Assembly (NCBI RefSeq): GCF_900188345.1
Contig: NZ_FZOD01000019.1
Span: forward strand, 95,008 to 159,007
Length of the DNA stretch: 64,000 bases
Reading direction: 5' to 3'
From: Streptosporangium subroseum
GTDB taxonomy: Bacteria; Actinomycetota; Actinomycetes; Streptosporangiales; Streptosporangiaceae
The notes beneath the pieces were generated by a model. It did no database searches, was not told the DNA's origin, and saw only the letters and a program-made list of their open reading frames with translations. Below, one piece after another: positions 53,203 through 62,612 of the stretch; position 1 is the stretch's first letter; each line of letters starts with the position of its first letter. Position numbers and translations under genes: made by a program.

Positions 53203-54035
53203 GCGGCACCGAACCTGTAGTCGTCGTCGAGCACGATGTGGATCTCCCCGTTCACCTCGGCGATCTTCGGCATGAGGGTGACGATCTCCCGCTCGGCCGC
53301 GAGCACGTCGGGGACCTTCTCGTAGGCGCTCAGCTCGCCGAGCGTGCGGTAGGTCGGGGGCATCAGGAAGATCTCACCGTTCCTGGCCCGGTCGAGCGCG
53401 TCGGCGGGCCGCACCCAGGCGACCTGGTCGGCCTCACCGCCGACGTCACGGGTGCGCTGGCCCGGAGGGAGCGCCGCGACGAAGAACCGGGTGTCGAAGC
53501 GCCGCTGCTCGACCTCGGGGGTGATCCAGTGGGCCCAGGGACGCAGCAGGTCGGAGCGGAGGACAAGACCGCGCCTGTCCAGGAAGTCGGCGAAGGACAG
53601 ACTCCTGTCGATCAGGGCGAGCCGGTCGGCCTCCCACTCGTCGCCGGTGGTGTCGGCCACGACGGAGTCCTCGGACGGTCCGGCGAGCAGCACGCCCGAC
53701 TCCTCGAACGTCTCTCGTACGGCCGCGCAGACCAGCCCCCGCGCCGTCGCGCCGTCCGCGCGGAAGACCTCGCCCCACGCGGCGGGCGAGGGTCCGGCCC
53801 AGGCGACCGCCTGGTCGGTGTCGCGCGGATCCACCGAACCTCCGGGGAAGACGTAGGCCCCCGCCGCGAAGGCCATGCTGGCCTTGCGCCGCAGCAGATA
53901 GACCTCCGCGCTCCGCGGGCCCTCTCGGAGGATGACCACGGTGGCGGCATCCCGGGCCGGGACGGGCTCCACCCGCCCGGCCAGAATGTCGCGTGCGCGC
54001 TCACCCAACTCACCAGGAAGCGGGATACCACCCAT
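53199..54035 (-). CDS. Nudix hydrolase (NUDT19-like)
   Basis: A 278-residue protein with a split Nudix region: FPGGSVDPRDTD in the N-terminal half, then VCAAVRETFEESGVLLA about 40 residues on. The spacing matches the NUDT19/RP2p-like acyl-CoA hydrolase group. GGAGG is 6 nt before the ATG. Coupled to the MBL gene. Confidence 0.88.
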   Translation of the reverse strand: MGGIPLPGELGERARDILAGRVEPVPARDAATVVILREGPRSAEVYLLRRKASMAFAAGAYVFPGGSVDPRDTDQAVAWAGPSPAAWGEVFRADGATARGLVCAAVRETFEESGVLLAGPSEDSVVADTTGDEWEADRLALIDRSLSFADFLDRRGLVLRSDLLRPWAHWITPEVEQRRFDTRFFVAALPPGQRTRDVGGEADQVAWVRPADALDRARNGEIFLMPPTYRTLGELSAYEKVPDVLAAEREIVTLMPKIAEVNGEIHIVLDDDYRFGAA

Positions 54036-54126
54036 TCAGACCCTCCACCAGAACCTCACTCGGTTTCAGGGTCCATCATGTGGCACCGCCCGGCCCTGGA
54101 CAATCAAGAGCAAACCCCAATAAATC

Positions 54127-54585
54127 TCAGCGAACCTCGACGATCATCTCGATCTCGACGGGCGCGTCCAGCGGGAGGACCGCGACGCCTACCGCGCTAC
54201 GGGCATGGATGCCCGCGTCACCGAACACCTCGCCGAGCAGCTCGCTGGCCCCGTTGACCACCCCCGGCTGACCGGTGAAGCCGGGAGCGCTGGCCACGAA
54301 GCCGACGACCTTGATGACCCTGACGACGTTCGGCAGGCCGCCTGCGACCGAGGCGACGGCCGCGAGCGCGTTGAGCGCGCAGATCCTGGCAAGGCTGTGG
54401 GCGTCCTCGGCACTCACCTCGTCGCCGACCTTGCCGGTCGTCATCAGCTTGCCCTCTACCATCGGGAGCTGGCCCGAGGTGTAGACGTAGTCGCCCGTGC
54501 GGATCGCCGGGACGTACGACGCCAGCGGCGCCGCGACCTCCGGCAGAACCAGGCCCAGCGCCGTCAGCCTCTCCTGCGGGGTCAC
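54127..54585 (-). CDS. RidA-family deaminase-like protein
   Basis: A 152-residue YjgF/YER057c/RidA-fold protein (TGDYVYTSGQLPMVEG, IKVVGFVAS, SAVGVAVLPLDAPVEIEMIVEV). The RidA catalytic Arg that clears 2-aminoacrylate is at the usual place in HARSAVGV. Orthologue of Rv3678c by position. Its GTG overlaps the stop of the tiny upstream gene. Confidence 0.9.
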   Translation of the reverse strand: MTPQERLTALGLVLPEVAAPLASYVPAIRTGDYVYTSGQLPMVEGKLMTTGKVGDEVSAEDAHSLARICALNALAAVASVAGGLPNVVRVIKVVGFVASAPGFTGQPGVVNGASELLGEVFGDAGIHARSAVGVAVLPLDAPVEIEMIVEVR

Positions 54586-54737
54586 GGCTTGGGCCGCTTC
54601 AGGTAGGCGACCAGCTGCTCGGGGTTCGGCCCGGGCACGACCTGGACGAGCTCCCAGCCGTCCAGGCCCCAGTTGTCAAGAATCTGCTTGGTCGCGTGGA
54701 CCAGCAGCGGCACCGTGGAGTACTCCCATTTCGTCAT
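54582..54737 (-). CDS. DUF4177 small protein
   Basis: A 51-residue protein (MTKWEYSTVPLL, then WGLDGWELVQVVPG) of the DUF4177 group. TAATGT lies 7 nt before the ATG, a leaderless pattern. Corresponds to the small gene Rv3678A. Coupled to RidA by a 4-nt overlap. Confidence 0.88.
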   Translation of the reverse strand: MTKWEYSTVPLLVHATKQILDNWGLDGWELVQVVPGPNPEQLVAYLKRPKP

Positions 54738-54876
54738 GTGGGACACATTAGCGAGGCGGCTGTGGCGATCGGTTCCATCCGAGCCTTCCGGTGGACCGGC
54801 CTGCGGCGGCAACTGTGAGAAGTCACATATTTACGTACGGAGCAAGGCAGTGGCGAATCGTCAATGGCCCGTTGGG

Positions 54877-54882
54877 TAGCCT
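54877..54882 (+). promoter_or_regulatory. leaderless -10 box of the ATPase operon
   Basis: TAGCCT is 7 nt upstream of the GTG at 54890 with no Shine-Dalgarno between, so the first codon is probably the mRNA 5' end. Confidence 0.5.
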
Positions 54883-54889
54883 TCGAAAT

Positions 54890-55894
54890 GTGAGAGCTCG
54901 CGACACCGATTGGGACGGCGTACGCCTCCACGTCGTCACCGGTAAGGGCGGCACCGGTAAAACCACGGTGGCCGCCGCACTCGCCCTCGCCCTCGCCGCG
55001 GGTGGCCGCAAGGTTCTGCTGGTGGAGGTCGAGGGCCGGCAGGGAATCGCGCAGGTCTTCGATCTGCCGCCGCTGCCGTACGAGGAGAGGAAGATCGCCG
55101 TCGCGCCCGGCGGAGGGGACGTCTACGCCCTGGCCATCGACGCCGAGGAGGCCATGCTCGACTACCTCGAGATGTTCTACGGCATGCGCAGGGCGGGCAA
55201 GGTGCTGAGCAAGATGGGCATCGTCGACTTCGCCACGACCATCGCCCCCGGCTTCCGCGACGTCCTGGTCACCGGCAAGACGAGCGAGGCCGTCCGGCGC
55301 AAGGGCAAGAACGGCAGGCGGACCTATGACGCGGTCGTGCTCGACGCGCCGCCGACCGGCCGGATCGCCCGCTTCCTCAACGTCACCAACGAGGTCTCGG
55401 GACTGGCCAGGATGGGCCCGATCAAGAACCACGCCGACCTGGTGAACGGTGTCGTGGCCTCCCCCGAGACCGCGGTGCACTTCGTCACGCTCCTGGAGGA
55501 GATGCCGGTCCAGGAGACCCTGGACGGGCTGCAGGAGCTCCGCACGATCGGTCTCCCGCCCGGCGGGGTCTTCATCAACATGGTCAGGGAGTCGTTGCTG
55601 CCCGACTCCGTTCTGGACGCCGCCGCCGAGGGCCGGTTCGACCCGGCCGAGCTGGTGCTCGGCCTCAAGGCGGCCGGGCTCACCGACGGCGGTTCGGCCG
55701 CGGTCTCCGTGGCCGAGGCGCTCGCGGAGGAGATCGCCGATCACGCCCACCGCGCCGAGCTCGAAAGCCGCGAGAGGCTGGCGCTGGAGGAGGCGGCCCG
55801 TCCCCGCTACGAGCTGCCACTGCTGTCCGACGGGGTGGACCTGTCCGGACTGTACGAGCTGGCGGAATCCATCCGCACCCAGGGAGCGGCATGA
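54890..55894 (+). CDS. ArsA/GET3-like ATPase (Rv3679 type)
   Basis: A 334-residue SIMIBI ATPase with P-loop TGKGGTGKTT, then DAPPTGRIARF as switch II. First of a conserved pair that in mycobacteria forms an ATP-dependent complex with its neighbour, acting on a redox or membrane process rather than arsenite export. The GTG start is supported by the box at 54877. Coupled to the second ATPase by 4 nt. Confidence 0.9.
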   Translation: MRARDTDWDGVRLHVVTGKGGTGKTTVAAALALALAAGGRKVLLVEVEGRQGIAQVFDLPPLPYEERKIAVAPGGGDVYALAIDAEEAMLDYLEMFYGMRRAGKVLSKMGIVDFATTIAPGFRDVLVTGKTSEAVRRKGKNGRRTYDAVVLDAPPTGRIARFLNVTNEVSGLARMGPIKNHADLVNGVVASPETAVHFVTLLEEMPVQETLDGLQELRTIGLPPGGVFINMVRESLLPDSVLDAAAEGRFDPAELVLGLKAAGLTDGGSAAVSVAEALAEEIADHAHRAELESRERLALEEAARPRYELPLLSDGVDLSGLYELAESIRTQGAA

Positions 55895-57045
55895 GCAAGC
55901 GCACCGAACGCGGCGGGCACCGGGACGCCCCGGTTCTCGACCTCGACGCGATCATCGATGACCCGGGCACCCGGATCATCGTCTGCTGTGGGTCCGGCGG
56001 CGTCGGCAAGACCACCACCGCGGCGGCGCTGGGACTGCGCGCGGCCGAGCGCGGCCGCTCCGCCGTGGTGCTCACCGTGGACCCCGCCCGGCGGCTGGCG
56101 CAGTCCATGGGGCTCACCGAGCTCGACAACACCCCCAGGCTCGTCGCGGGCGTGGAGGGCAAGGGCAAGCTGCACGCCATGATGCTCGACATGAAGCGGA
56201 CCTTCGATGAGATCATCGAGGCGCACGCGGACCCCGAGCGAGCCCGCCAGATCCTGACAAACCCCTTTTACCAGTCTCTGTCGTCCAGCTTCGCCGGCAC
56301 GCAGGAGTACATGGCGATGGAGAAGCTCGGGCAGCTCCGCCGCTCGGGAGACTGGGATCTGATCATCGTGGACACCCCGCCCTCCCGCTCCGCGCTGGAC
56401 TTCCTGGACGCGCCCGAGCGGCTGGGCCGCTTCCTCGACGGACGGCTCATCCGGGTGCTCATGGCCCCGGCCAAGGCCGGAGGGCGCAGCGCGTTCAAGC
56501 TGCTCAACGCCGGTTTCGGCGTCATCGCCGGGGCCATGACCAAGCTGCTGGGCGCGCAGGTGCTCAAGGACCTGCAGACCTTCGTGTCCGCTCTGGACGC
56601 CGTCTTCGGCGGGTTCAGGGCGCGCGCCGACCAGACCTACAAGCTCCTGCAGGCTCCCGGCACCGCGTTTGTCGTCGTGGCCTCGCCCGAACGCGACGCG
56701 ATGCGCGAGGCGTCCTACTTCGTGGAGAGGCTGGCCTCCGAGCGCATGCCCCTGGCCGGACTAGTGATCAACCGGATGCACCTCTCGCCGGCGGGCGTGC
56801 TGTCGGCGGCTCGGAGCACCGCCGCGGCCGAGGATCTGGAGTCACGGGGCGAGCACGAGCTGACCGCCGCCGTACTGCGGCTGCATGCCGGCCGGATGCA
56901 GCTGGCCGCCCGTGAGCACCGTGAGCAGGAGCACTTCGTCTCCGCCCATCCCACGGTGCCCGTGGCGCGGGTTCCCGCCATGGCGCAGGACGTGCACGAC
57001 CTGGAGGGTCTGCGCGAGGTGGGCGAGCTCCTGAGCGCACAGTAG
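55891..57045 (+). CDS. ArsA/GET3-like ATPase (Rv3680 type)
   Basis: A 384-residue ATPase, P-loop CGSGGVGKTTT, VDPARRLAQSMG and DTPPSRSALDFLDAP. It is the partner of the preceding ATPase; the two are kept side by side across actinobacteria. The middle region AGGRSAFKLLNAGFGVIAGAMTKLLG may be membrane-associating. A perfect hairpin overlaps the stop codon. Confidence 0.9.
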   Translation: MSKRTERGGHRDAPVLDLDAIIDDPGTRIIVCCGSGGVGKTTTAAALGLRAAERGRSAVVLTVDPARRLAQSMGLTELDNTPRLVAGVEGKGKLHAMMLDMKRTFDEIIEAHADPERARQILTNPFYQSLSSSFAGTQEYMAMEKLGQLRRSGDWDLIIVDTPPSRSALDFLDAPERLGRFLDGRLIRVLMAPAKAGGRSAFKLLNAGFGVIAGAMTKLLGAQVLKDLQTFVSALDAVFGGFRARADQTYKLLQAPGTAFVVVASPERDAMREASYFVERLASERMPLAGLVINRMHLSPAGVLSAARSTAAAEDLESRGEHELTAAVLRLHAGRMQLAAREHREQEHFVSAHPTVPVARVPAMAQDVHDLEGLREVGELLSAQ

Positions 57046-57072
57046 GCGCACACGCCCGTGGGCGTGTGCGCC
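57045..57072 (+). terminator. terminator of the ATPase operon
   Basis: A perfect 12-bp stem GGCGCACACGCC/GGCGTGTGCGCC with a 4-nt loop; its first base is the last base of the TAG stop. Confidence 0.85.
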
Positions 57073-57281
57073 TCATGGCGTTCACGATCGGCTCGGCACA
57101 ATCCCGCCTGCCGCTGGAAATGCCGTGGCGGCGGACGGCTCCGTCGGGTGGACGGGCATGTCGTGTTGGGCGTCATGGGCATATGCGCGGACCGGTGGCG
57201 CCCGATCCGGCATATGCCTGTGCGGCTGATGCCTGGCCCGGCACACCCATAAATCGGAAATGCCAGGCCAGGCGTACACAA

Positions 57282-57312
57282 TGTACGGCTGGCGCTTGGC
57301 ACCAGCCGTACA
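57282..57312 (-). terminator. wblA terminator
   Basis: A perfect 11-bp stem TGTACGGCTGG/CCAGCCGTACA, 9-nt loop, 17 nt after the wblA stop at 57329. The rest of the 57046-57328 gap has no gene. Confidence 0.8.
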
Positions 57313-57328
57313 GGATTTTCGCGCGAAC

Positions 57329-57625
57329 TCAGCCAGCTATCAGCTCATTTGTTCGCTCGTACTCTTCTTTGGCCAATTCCAGCAGGTCTCGCCAGGAATC
57401 GACATCCGGTCGCCGGCGCAACAGCGCCCGGCGTTCGCGCTCGGTCATCCCGCCCCACACCCCGAACTCGATGCGATTGTCCAGCGCATCGGCGAGGCAC
57501 TCGGTCCGGACCGGGCACCCTCGGCAGATCAGCTTTGCTCGGTTCTGGGCAGCACCCTGAACGAACAAAGCGTCAGGATCCGCACCCTTGCAGGCCGCAC
57601 GGGAGGTCCAATCCGTGATCCACAT
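57329..57625 (-). CDS. wblA: WhiB-family [4Fe-4S] regulator, WblA/WhiB4 type
   Basis: A 98-residue protein with the four cluster ligands Cys12, Cys34, Cys37 and Cys43 and the GVWGG turn, then a basic C-terminus ERERRALLRRRP. By sequence and by its place between the paired ATPases and the PBP it is the orthologue of Streptomyces WblA and mycobacterial WhiB4, redox-sensing regulators of antioxidant and developmental genes. It is divergent from the PBP gene. Confidence 0.95.
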   Translation of the reverse strand: MWITDWTSRAACKGADPDALFVQGAAQNRAKLICRGCPVRTECLADALDNRIEFGVWGGMTERERRALLRRRPDVDSWRDLLELAKEEYERTNELIAG

Positions 57626-57844
57626 TCGACCCCACTCCCCTTAGGTGGTCAGTCGTGACTTTGGGGCCGACGGGCGCGGGCGTCGAGCCTTCGGTATTCA
57701 ATTGCCGCAGAAAGAGAACGTACGCAATCAGACGTTCGGGCCGACAGACCCCGGCGGGACCAAATTCTCACATGGTCATCCACGGCCATCTGGCCGGGAA
57801 TGACTAGTCACCTGTCCAAGCGATCGAGACACGGACAGACCAAA

Positions 57845-57945
57845 ATGGTGTTCCGTTCATGTTTGGGACATCTGTCAGACGCACCCATGGACTCGATGGC
57901 GTTCCGTTACCGTATGAGACATCCGTCCGACGTACCCTTGACTCG
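57845..57945. repeat. 51-bp tandem duplication carrying the ponA promoter
   Basis: Copies at 57845-57895 and 57896-57945 share ATGGNGTTCCGT, GACATC, GTC(A/C)GACG and ACCC, ending at the ponA GTG start. The second copy has TACCCT 6 nt before that GTG; the first has CACCCA at the same place, so only the second is a good -10. The rest of the 57626-57844 region has no gene. Confidence 0.85.
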
Positions 57946-60167
57946 TGCAAGCTCATGGCAAAAATCTGGGGTCGGCGGTCCTCAATGTGCTTCGGCTGCT
58001 CGCCGCAGCCGCCGTGGCGGGTGTGCTCGTCGCCGCCGTGTCACTTCCGGCGGTGGGCGGGGCCGGGCTGACCGTGAACGCCGCCACGGACGAGTTGCAC
58101 CTGCAGCCCGAGGAGCTGAAGGAGCCCCCGCTCCCGGAGAAGACCGTCCTGCTCGACGCGAACGGCAAGCAGTTCGCCCAGTTCTACTTCGAGAACCGTG
58201 AGTCGGTGCCCCTCGACCAGGTCTCCGAACTCATGAAGACCGCGATCGTCGCGATCGAGGACGACCGGTTCTATCAGCACGGGGCCATCGACCTCGAAGG
58301 CACCTTCCGCGCGTTCGCGAAGAACTCCGCGGGCGGCGGTGACGTCCAGGGTGGTTCCTCCATCACCCAGCAGTACGTCAAGCTCGTGCGGCTCAACAGC
58401 GCCGAGACCAAGGAGGCGAAGGCTGCGGCGATCGCGCCGACGGTCTCCCGCAAGCTCAACGAGCTGCGCTACGCGCTGGCCATCGAGGAGAAATACACCA
58501 AGCCGGAGATCCTTGAGCGCTATCTCAACATCTCCTACTTCGGTGCGGGCGCCTACGGGATCCAGGCCGCGTCCAAGCGTTTCTTCGGCAAGCCGGCCTC
58601 CAAGTTGAACCTGTGGGAGGCGGCCACCCTCGCGGGAGCCGTGCAGAACCCGAGCAGGACCGACCCGAACGCCGGCAAGGAGAGCCGCCAGCGGCTGCTG
58701 GACCGGCGCAACACCGTCCTGGACCGGATGGCCGAGCTCGGCAAGATCACGCCGCAGGAGGCGCAGGAGGCCAAGGCGAAGAAGCTCGGGTTCAAGGACA
58801 CCCCGGTCCCCGGCGACTGCGACTCGAGCCCGTACCCGTACTTCTGCCTCTACGTCAAATACGAGATGCTCAACAACGAGGTGTTCGGCAAGACCCCGGC
58901 ACTGCGCAAGAGGCAGCTGGAGCGCGGCGGCCTGACGATCAAGACGACGCTCGACCCGAAGGCGCAGGAGGCCTCCGAGAAGGCCATCAAGCGGTACGTG
59001 AAGACCAGCGACAAGCCGGTCGCCTCGCAGGCGATGGTCGTTCCCGGCACCGGCGCCATCAAGGGGATGGCCGCCAGCCGGAAGTACGGGCAGAGCAAGA
59101 AGAAGAACGAGATCAGCTACAACCTCCCCGCCGACGGGATACACGGCGGCGGAAGGGGCTTCCAGGCCGGATCGACGTTCAAGATGTTCACCCTGGTCAC
59201 CGCCCTGGGCGAGGGGCTCAAGATCGACGACGGTTTCGGCACCGGCTCTGCCTACAACGCCCCGAGCTACGGCGCGTTCCGCGACTGCAAGGGCAACTCG
59301 GTCGGAGACCCGAAACACGACATCCACAACTCCAGCGAGGGCGGCGGCGGCTTCAAGACCCTGACGACCGGCACCCTGGGCTCGGTGAACACCTTCTTCA
59401 TGCGCCTGGAGCAGGAGGTCGGCCTCTGCGACGTGGTCAAGACGGCCAAGAGCCTGGGCATCAAGCGGGCCGACGGGGACAAGCTCCAGGAGGTCGAGAC
59501 CTTCACCCTCGGGGTCAACGAGATGGACCCGGTGACGGTCGCCGCCGCTTATGCGACGCTCGGCGCCCGCGGCGCCTACTGCAAGCCGATGGCCATCACC
59601 GAGATCCGCGACCGCGACAACAAGGCCACGGCCTACAAGCCGCAGTGCAAGCAGGTCCTGGACGAGGAGGTCGCCGACGCGGCCACCCACATCATGTCCG
59701 GGGTGTTCACCAAGGGCACGATGTCCGAGTACGGCGGCATCGGCCGCCCGGCCGCTGGCAAGACCGGCACCACCGACGCCTACACCGCCGCCTGGTTCGC
59801 CGGTTTCACCCCCGACCTCGCCTCCGCGGTCAGCCTCGGCGACCCGCGCGGCGCCTTCAAGCACGATCTGACGGGCGTGACCATCGGCGGCCAGTACTAC
59901 AGCTACGTGTACGGCGCCACGATCTCCGGCCAGATCTGGAACGCCTCCATGTCCCGCGCTCTGAAGGGCGTCGATCCGACCTCCTTCACCCCGGTGAACA
60001 TGGACCGCTTCGGCGGTTGCTCGGGCGGCAGGTGCGCGCCCAAGCCGCCCCCGAAGCCCAAGGGCGACTCGGGTGACCGGGGCGGCGATCATGGTGGCGA
60101 TGACGGCGGCGACGGCCCGCCCTCACCTCCGGACCCCAACGGTGGCGCCCCCATCGTCATCCCGTAG
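57945..60167 (+). CDS. ponA2: bifunctional class A penicillin-binding protein (PonA2 type)
   Basis: A 740-residue peptidoglycan synthase. Membrane segment at residues about 14-40, then the transglycosylase domain (AIEDDRFYQHGAIDLEG, GGSSITQQYVK), then the transpeptidase with STFK (Ser at about residue 410), SVN and KTGT (about 606-609). It lacks the C-terminal PASTA domain found in mycobacterial PonA2 and ends in a Pro/Gly/Asp-rich tail. The GTG is preceded at 6 nt by TACCCT, a leaderless pattern. Extracytoplasmic; same locus as wblA/whiB4 in other actinobacteria. Confidence 0.95.
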   Translation: MQAHGKNLGSAVLNVLRLLAAAAVAGVLVAAVSLPAVGGAGLTVNAATDELHLQPEELKEPPLPEKTVLLDANGKQFAQFYFENRESVPLDQVSELMKTAIVAIEDDRFYQHGAIDLEGTFRAFAKNSAGGGDVQGGSSITQQYVKLVRLNSAETKEAKAAAIAPTVSRKLNELRYALAIEEKYTKPEILERYLNISYFGAGAYGIQAASKRFFGKPASKLNLWEAATLAGAVQNPSRTDPNAGKESRQRLLDRRNTVLDRMAELGKITPQEAQEAKAKKLGFKDTPVPGDCDSSPYPYFCLYVKYEMLNNEVFGKTPALRKRQLERGGLTIKTTLDPKAQEASEKAIKRYVKTSDKPVASQAMVVPGTGAIKGMAASRKYGQSKKKNEISYNLPADGIHGGGRGFQAGSTFKMFTLVTALGEGLKIDDGFGTGSAYNAPSYGAFRDCKGNSVGDPKHDIHNSSEGGGGFKTLTTGTLGSVNTFFMRLEQEVGLCDVVKTAKSLGIKRADGDKLQEVETFTLGVNEMDPVTVAAAYATLGARGAYCKPMAITEIRDRDNKATAYKPQCKQVLDEEVADAATHIMSGVFTKGTMSEYGGIGRPAAGKTGTTDAYTAAWFAGFTPDLASAVSLGDPRGAFKHDLTGVTIGGQYYSYVYGATISGQIWNASMSRALKGVDPTSFTPVNMDRFGGCSGGRCAPKPPPKPKGDSGDRGGDHGGDDGGDGPPSPPDPNGGAPIVIP

Positions 60168-60175
60168 TGACACCG

Positions 60176-60220
60176 GAGCCCTCCCGGCGACCCCGCGTTC
60201 GGGGGTCGCCGGGAGGGCTC
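60176..60220 (+). terminator. ponA2 terminator
   Basis: A perfect 19-bp stem (arms 60176-60194 and 60202-60220, loop of 7 nt), the longest hairpin in the window, 8 nt after the stop. Confidence 0.92.
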
Positions 60221-60336
60221 AGCCACATCGGGCGGCTTGCCGTACCGAGCGGGGCCCTCAGGGGCCGTACGGCGGCGCGCGGTCTGCCCTCGATCATCGA
60301 CGGCCCGGAAGCCGTCATCGAGGTTCCAGGGAGCTC

Positions 60337-60792
60337 TCAGGCCGACAGGCGGGCCCGTACGGCCTGCGCCACCCGGCCACCCTCGGCGCGTCCGGCGACC
60401 TTCGGGTTCAGGACCTTCATGACCTGACCCATCGCCTGCGGCCCGGCGGCGCCGCTCTCGGCGACGGCCTCGTCCACGAGCCTGCCGAGCTCCTCGTCGG
60501 AGAGCTGGGCGGGGAGGTATTCCTCCAGCACGGCCTGCTCGTCCACCTCGGCCTGCGCCTGCGCCGTACGGCCGGCGCCACTGAACGCCTCGGCCGCCTC
60601 CCGGCGCTTCTTGGCCTCCTTGGCCAGCACCTTGACGACCTCGTCGTCGGAGAGTTCACGCGCCGTCTTGCCCGAGACCTCCTCGACCCCCACGGCCGCC
60701 AGGGCCATGCGAATCGTCCGGGTGCGGATCTCGTCCCTGCTCTTCATGGAAGCCGTGAGATCGGCTCTCAGCTTGTCTTTCAATGCGCTCAT
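60337..60792 (-). CDS. YqeY/GatB-like protein
   Basis: A 151-residue YqeY-family protein (MSALKDKLRADLTASMKSRD, ELSDDEVVKVLAKEAKKRREA, MGQVMKVLNPKVAGRAEGG). Related to the tail domain of GatB; suggested to act with tRNA-dependent amidation but not shown. The ATG at 60792 is the family start; 60801 is possible. Convergent with ponA2, divergent from the phosphoesterase. Confidence 0.9.
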   Translation of the reverse strand: MSALKDKLRADLTASMKSRDEIRTRTIRMALAAVGVEEVSGKTARELSDDEVVKVLAKEAKKRREAAEAFSGAGRTAQAQAEVDEQAVLEEYLPAQLSDEELGRLVDEAVAESGAAGPQAMGQVMKVLNPKVAGRAEGGRVAQAVRARLSA

Positions 60793-60872
60793 GCGATCCA
60801 TCTTGCCGTCTCACCAGCCTCCCTGTATCCCAAGTTTCCTTCCGAAGGCTTCATGTCGGGCATGATGAGAGG

Positions 60873-61796
60873 GTGAGGAAAGCAGCCGCGGTGCCCCTGT
60901 CCCTGCTCGGTGTCGGCCTGGCCGGCCTCGCCTATGCCTCGGTCATCGAGCGCAACGCGTTCCGGCTGAGGCGCTTCGACGTGCCCGTCCTGGAGCCCGG
61001 CCAGCGCCCGGTGCGCATCCTGCACCTCACCGACCTGCACCTCACCCCCGGCAGGCGGATGCTGATCAACTGGGTCCGCTCGCTGGGCGCTCTCAAGCCC
61101 GACCTGGTGGTCAACACCGGCGACTCCATCGCGCACCCCGACGCGGTCGGCCCCCTCCTGTACGCCCTCGAACCCCTGCTGTCGCGCCCGGGCCTGTTCG
61201 TCTACGGTTCCAACGACCTGTACGCGCCGAGGCCCAAGAACCCCACGCGCTACCTCTGGCGCACCTCCAAGGGTGATCACAAGCAGACGATCCCCTCGCT
61301 CCCCTGGGAGGAGCTGGGCTCCGGCATGGCCGTCGAGGGCTGGCTGGACATGAACAACACCACGGCTCGCATCAAGATCGGCGATCTCGACGTGGCCGTG
61401 GGCGGCATCCACGACTCCCACATCAACCGCGACCGCTACGACCTGATCGCCGGGCCCGCCCCCGCGGAGGCCGATCTGCGCCTGGGCGTGATGCACTCCC
61501 CCGAGCCCCGCAACATGACCCGCTTCGCCGCCGACGGCTACCAGCTGCTGCTCGCCGGCCACACCCACGGCGGGCAGCTCTGCATCCCCTTCTACGGCGC
61601 CCTGGTCACCAACTGCGGCATCGACCGAGCCCGAGTCAAAGGTCTGAGCCGCCACGACTCCGCCTACCTCCACGTCTCCGCCGGCCTCGGCACCAGCCCT
61701 TATGCTCCGGCCCGCTTCGCCTGCTATCCCGAGGCCACCCTCCTGACACTGGTGCCCCGCCGCCGTGGCGACGCAAGCACCCCCGAAGTCCGCTAG
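60873..61796 (+). CDS. calcineurin-like metallophosphoesterase
   Basis: A 307-residue membrane-anchored phosphoesterase: N-terminal helix (residues 5-22), then the metal motifs HLTDLHL, NTGDSI, GSND (in place of GNHD) and GHTHGGQL. Orthologue of Rv3683 by position. Substrate unknown. The GTG start has both GAGAGG and a CATGAT box just upstream, so leaderless or leadered initiation is open. It is followed by tRNA-Pro after 33 nt. Confidence 0.9.
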   Translation: MRKAAAVPLSLLGVGLAGLAYASVIERNAFRLRRFDVPVLEPGQRPVRILHLTDLHLTPGRRMLINWVRSLGALKPDLVVNTGDSIAHPDAVGPLLYALEPLLSRPGLFVYGSNDLYAPRPKNPTRYLWRTSKGDHKQTIPSLPWEELGSGMAVEGWLDMNNTTARIKIGDLDVAVGGIHDSHINRDRYDLIAGPAPAEADLRLGVMHSPEPRNMTRFAADGYQLLLAGHTHGGQLCIPFYGALVTNCGIDRARVKGLSRHDSAYLHVSAGLGTSPYAPARFACYPEATLLTLVPRRRGDASTPEVR

Positions 61797-61829
61797 ACTT
61801 TCCCAAGCACGAGCAAGACCGCAAGACCG

Positions 61830-61903
<74 letters not shown>

Positions 61904-61923
61904 TTGAATGTCCCGAGGTTGAG

Positions 61924-61951
61924 GGCCGTTCCTGAGAGATCAGGAGCGGCC
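61924..61951 (+). terminator. tRNA-Pro terminator
   Basis: A 12-bp stem GGCCGTTCCTGA/TCAGGAGCGGCC (one G-U pair, 4-nt loop), followed by TTCTG. Confidence 0.75.
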
Positions 61952-62099
61952 TTCTGCGTTTACTGAGCGACCGGCTACGCACCAAGACACCGGCACCTTC
62001 AGGGCAGTGAAAAGTCGGCTGTTCGAACTCGTGAGGGCCGGCCCGCCTCGGCCGAAAATACGGTGCGATGTGATCAGGGCTGACGTAGCGTCGGCGCTC

Positions 62100-62612
62100 A
62101 TGACCCCTCTTCGTAATCGCCCTCCCTTCGTGGCCGACGAGCGAACCCAGCTTGTCGGCTGGCTCGACATGCAGCGCGCGATCATTCACTGGAAATGCGA
62201 AGGGTTGTCCGATGCGGACGCGCACCGATCCGTCCTTCCGGCCTCCCCCCTCATGACGATGGCGGGTGTCGTCTCGCACATGCGCTGGGTCGAGCACTGC
62301 TGGTTCGAGGTCCTCTTCCTGGGCCGACCGGCCGAAGGGCCTCAATTCGAGGACGGGCCCGAGGATGCCGACATGATGGTCGAAGGCATCCCGCTCACAC
62401 GGCTCCTCGAGGAGTATGACAGGCAATGCGTGGTGTCGAATGAGATCGTCGCGGCCCATTCGCTGGATGATGTCGGCCGGCACCCGGACTTCCGTGCCGC
62501 TGCCGCGAACCTGCGATGGATGTTGATCCACATGGTCGAGGAGACCGCCCGGCACGCCGGTCACCTGGATGCCGTCCGGGAGCTTCTTGACGGCAAAAAG
62601 GGCTACTACTGA
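62100..62612 (+). CDS. DinB/DUF664 protein
   Basis: A 170-residue DinB-superfamily protein. The three metal His are at MRWVEHCWF, and the C-terminal HMVEETARHAGHLD. These proteins are often thiol-transferases using mycothiol or bacillithiol; the role here is unknown. The ATG at 62100 has TAGCGT 8 nt upstream (leaderless pattern); an upstream frame adds non-family sequence. Confidence 0.85.
   Translation: MTPLRNRPPFVADERTQLVGWLDMQRAIIHWKCEGLSDADAHRSVLPASPLMTMAGVVSHMRWVEHCWFEVLFLGRPAEGPQFEDGPEDADMMVEGIPLTRLLEEYDRQCVVSNEIVAAHSLDDVGRHPDFRAAAANLRWMLIHMVEETARHAGHLDAVRELLDGKKGYY

Noticed and set aside
57845..57945. SigE-type GGAAC promoter on the minus strand
   Set aside because: The GGAAC to GTCT spacing is 19 rather than about 16 nt, so it does not fit the consensus.
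58041..60092. Long minus-strand frame across ponA2
   Set aside because: Same antisense artefact; the plus-strand frame contains complete PBP motifs.
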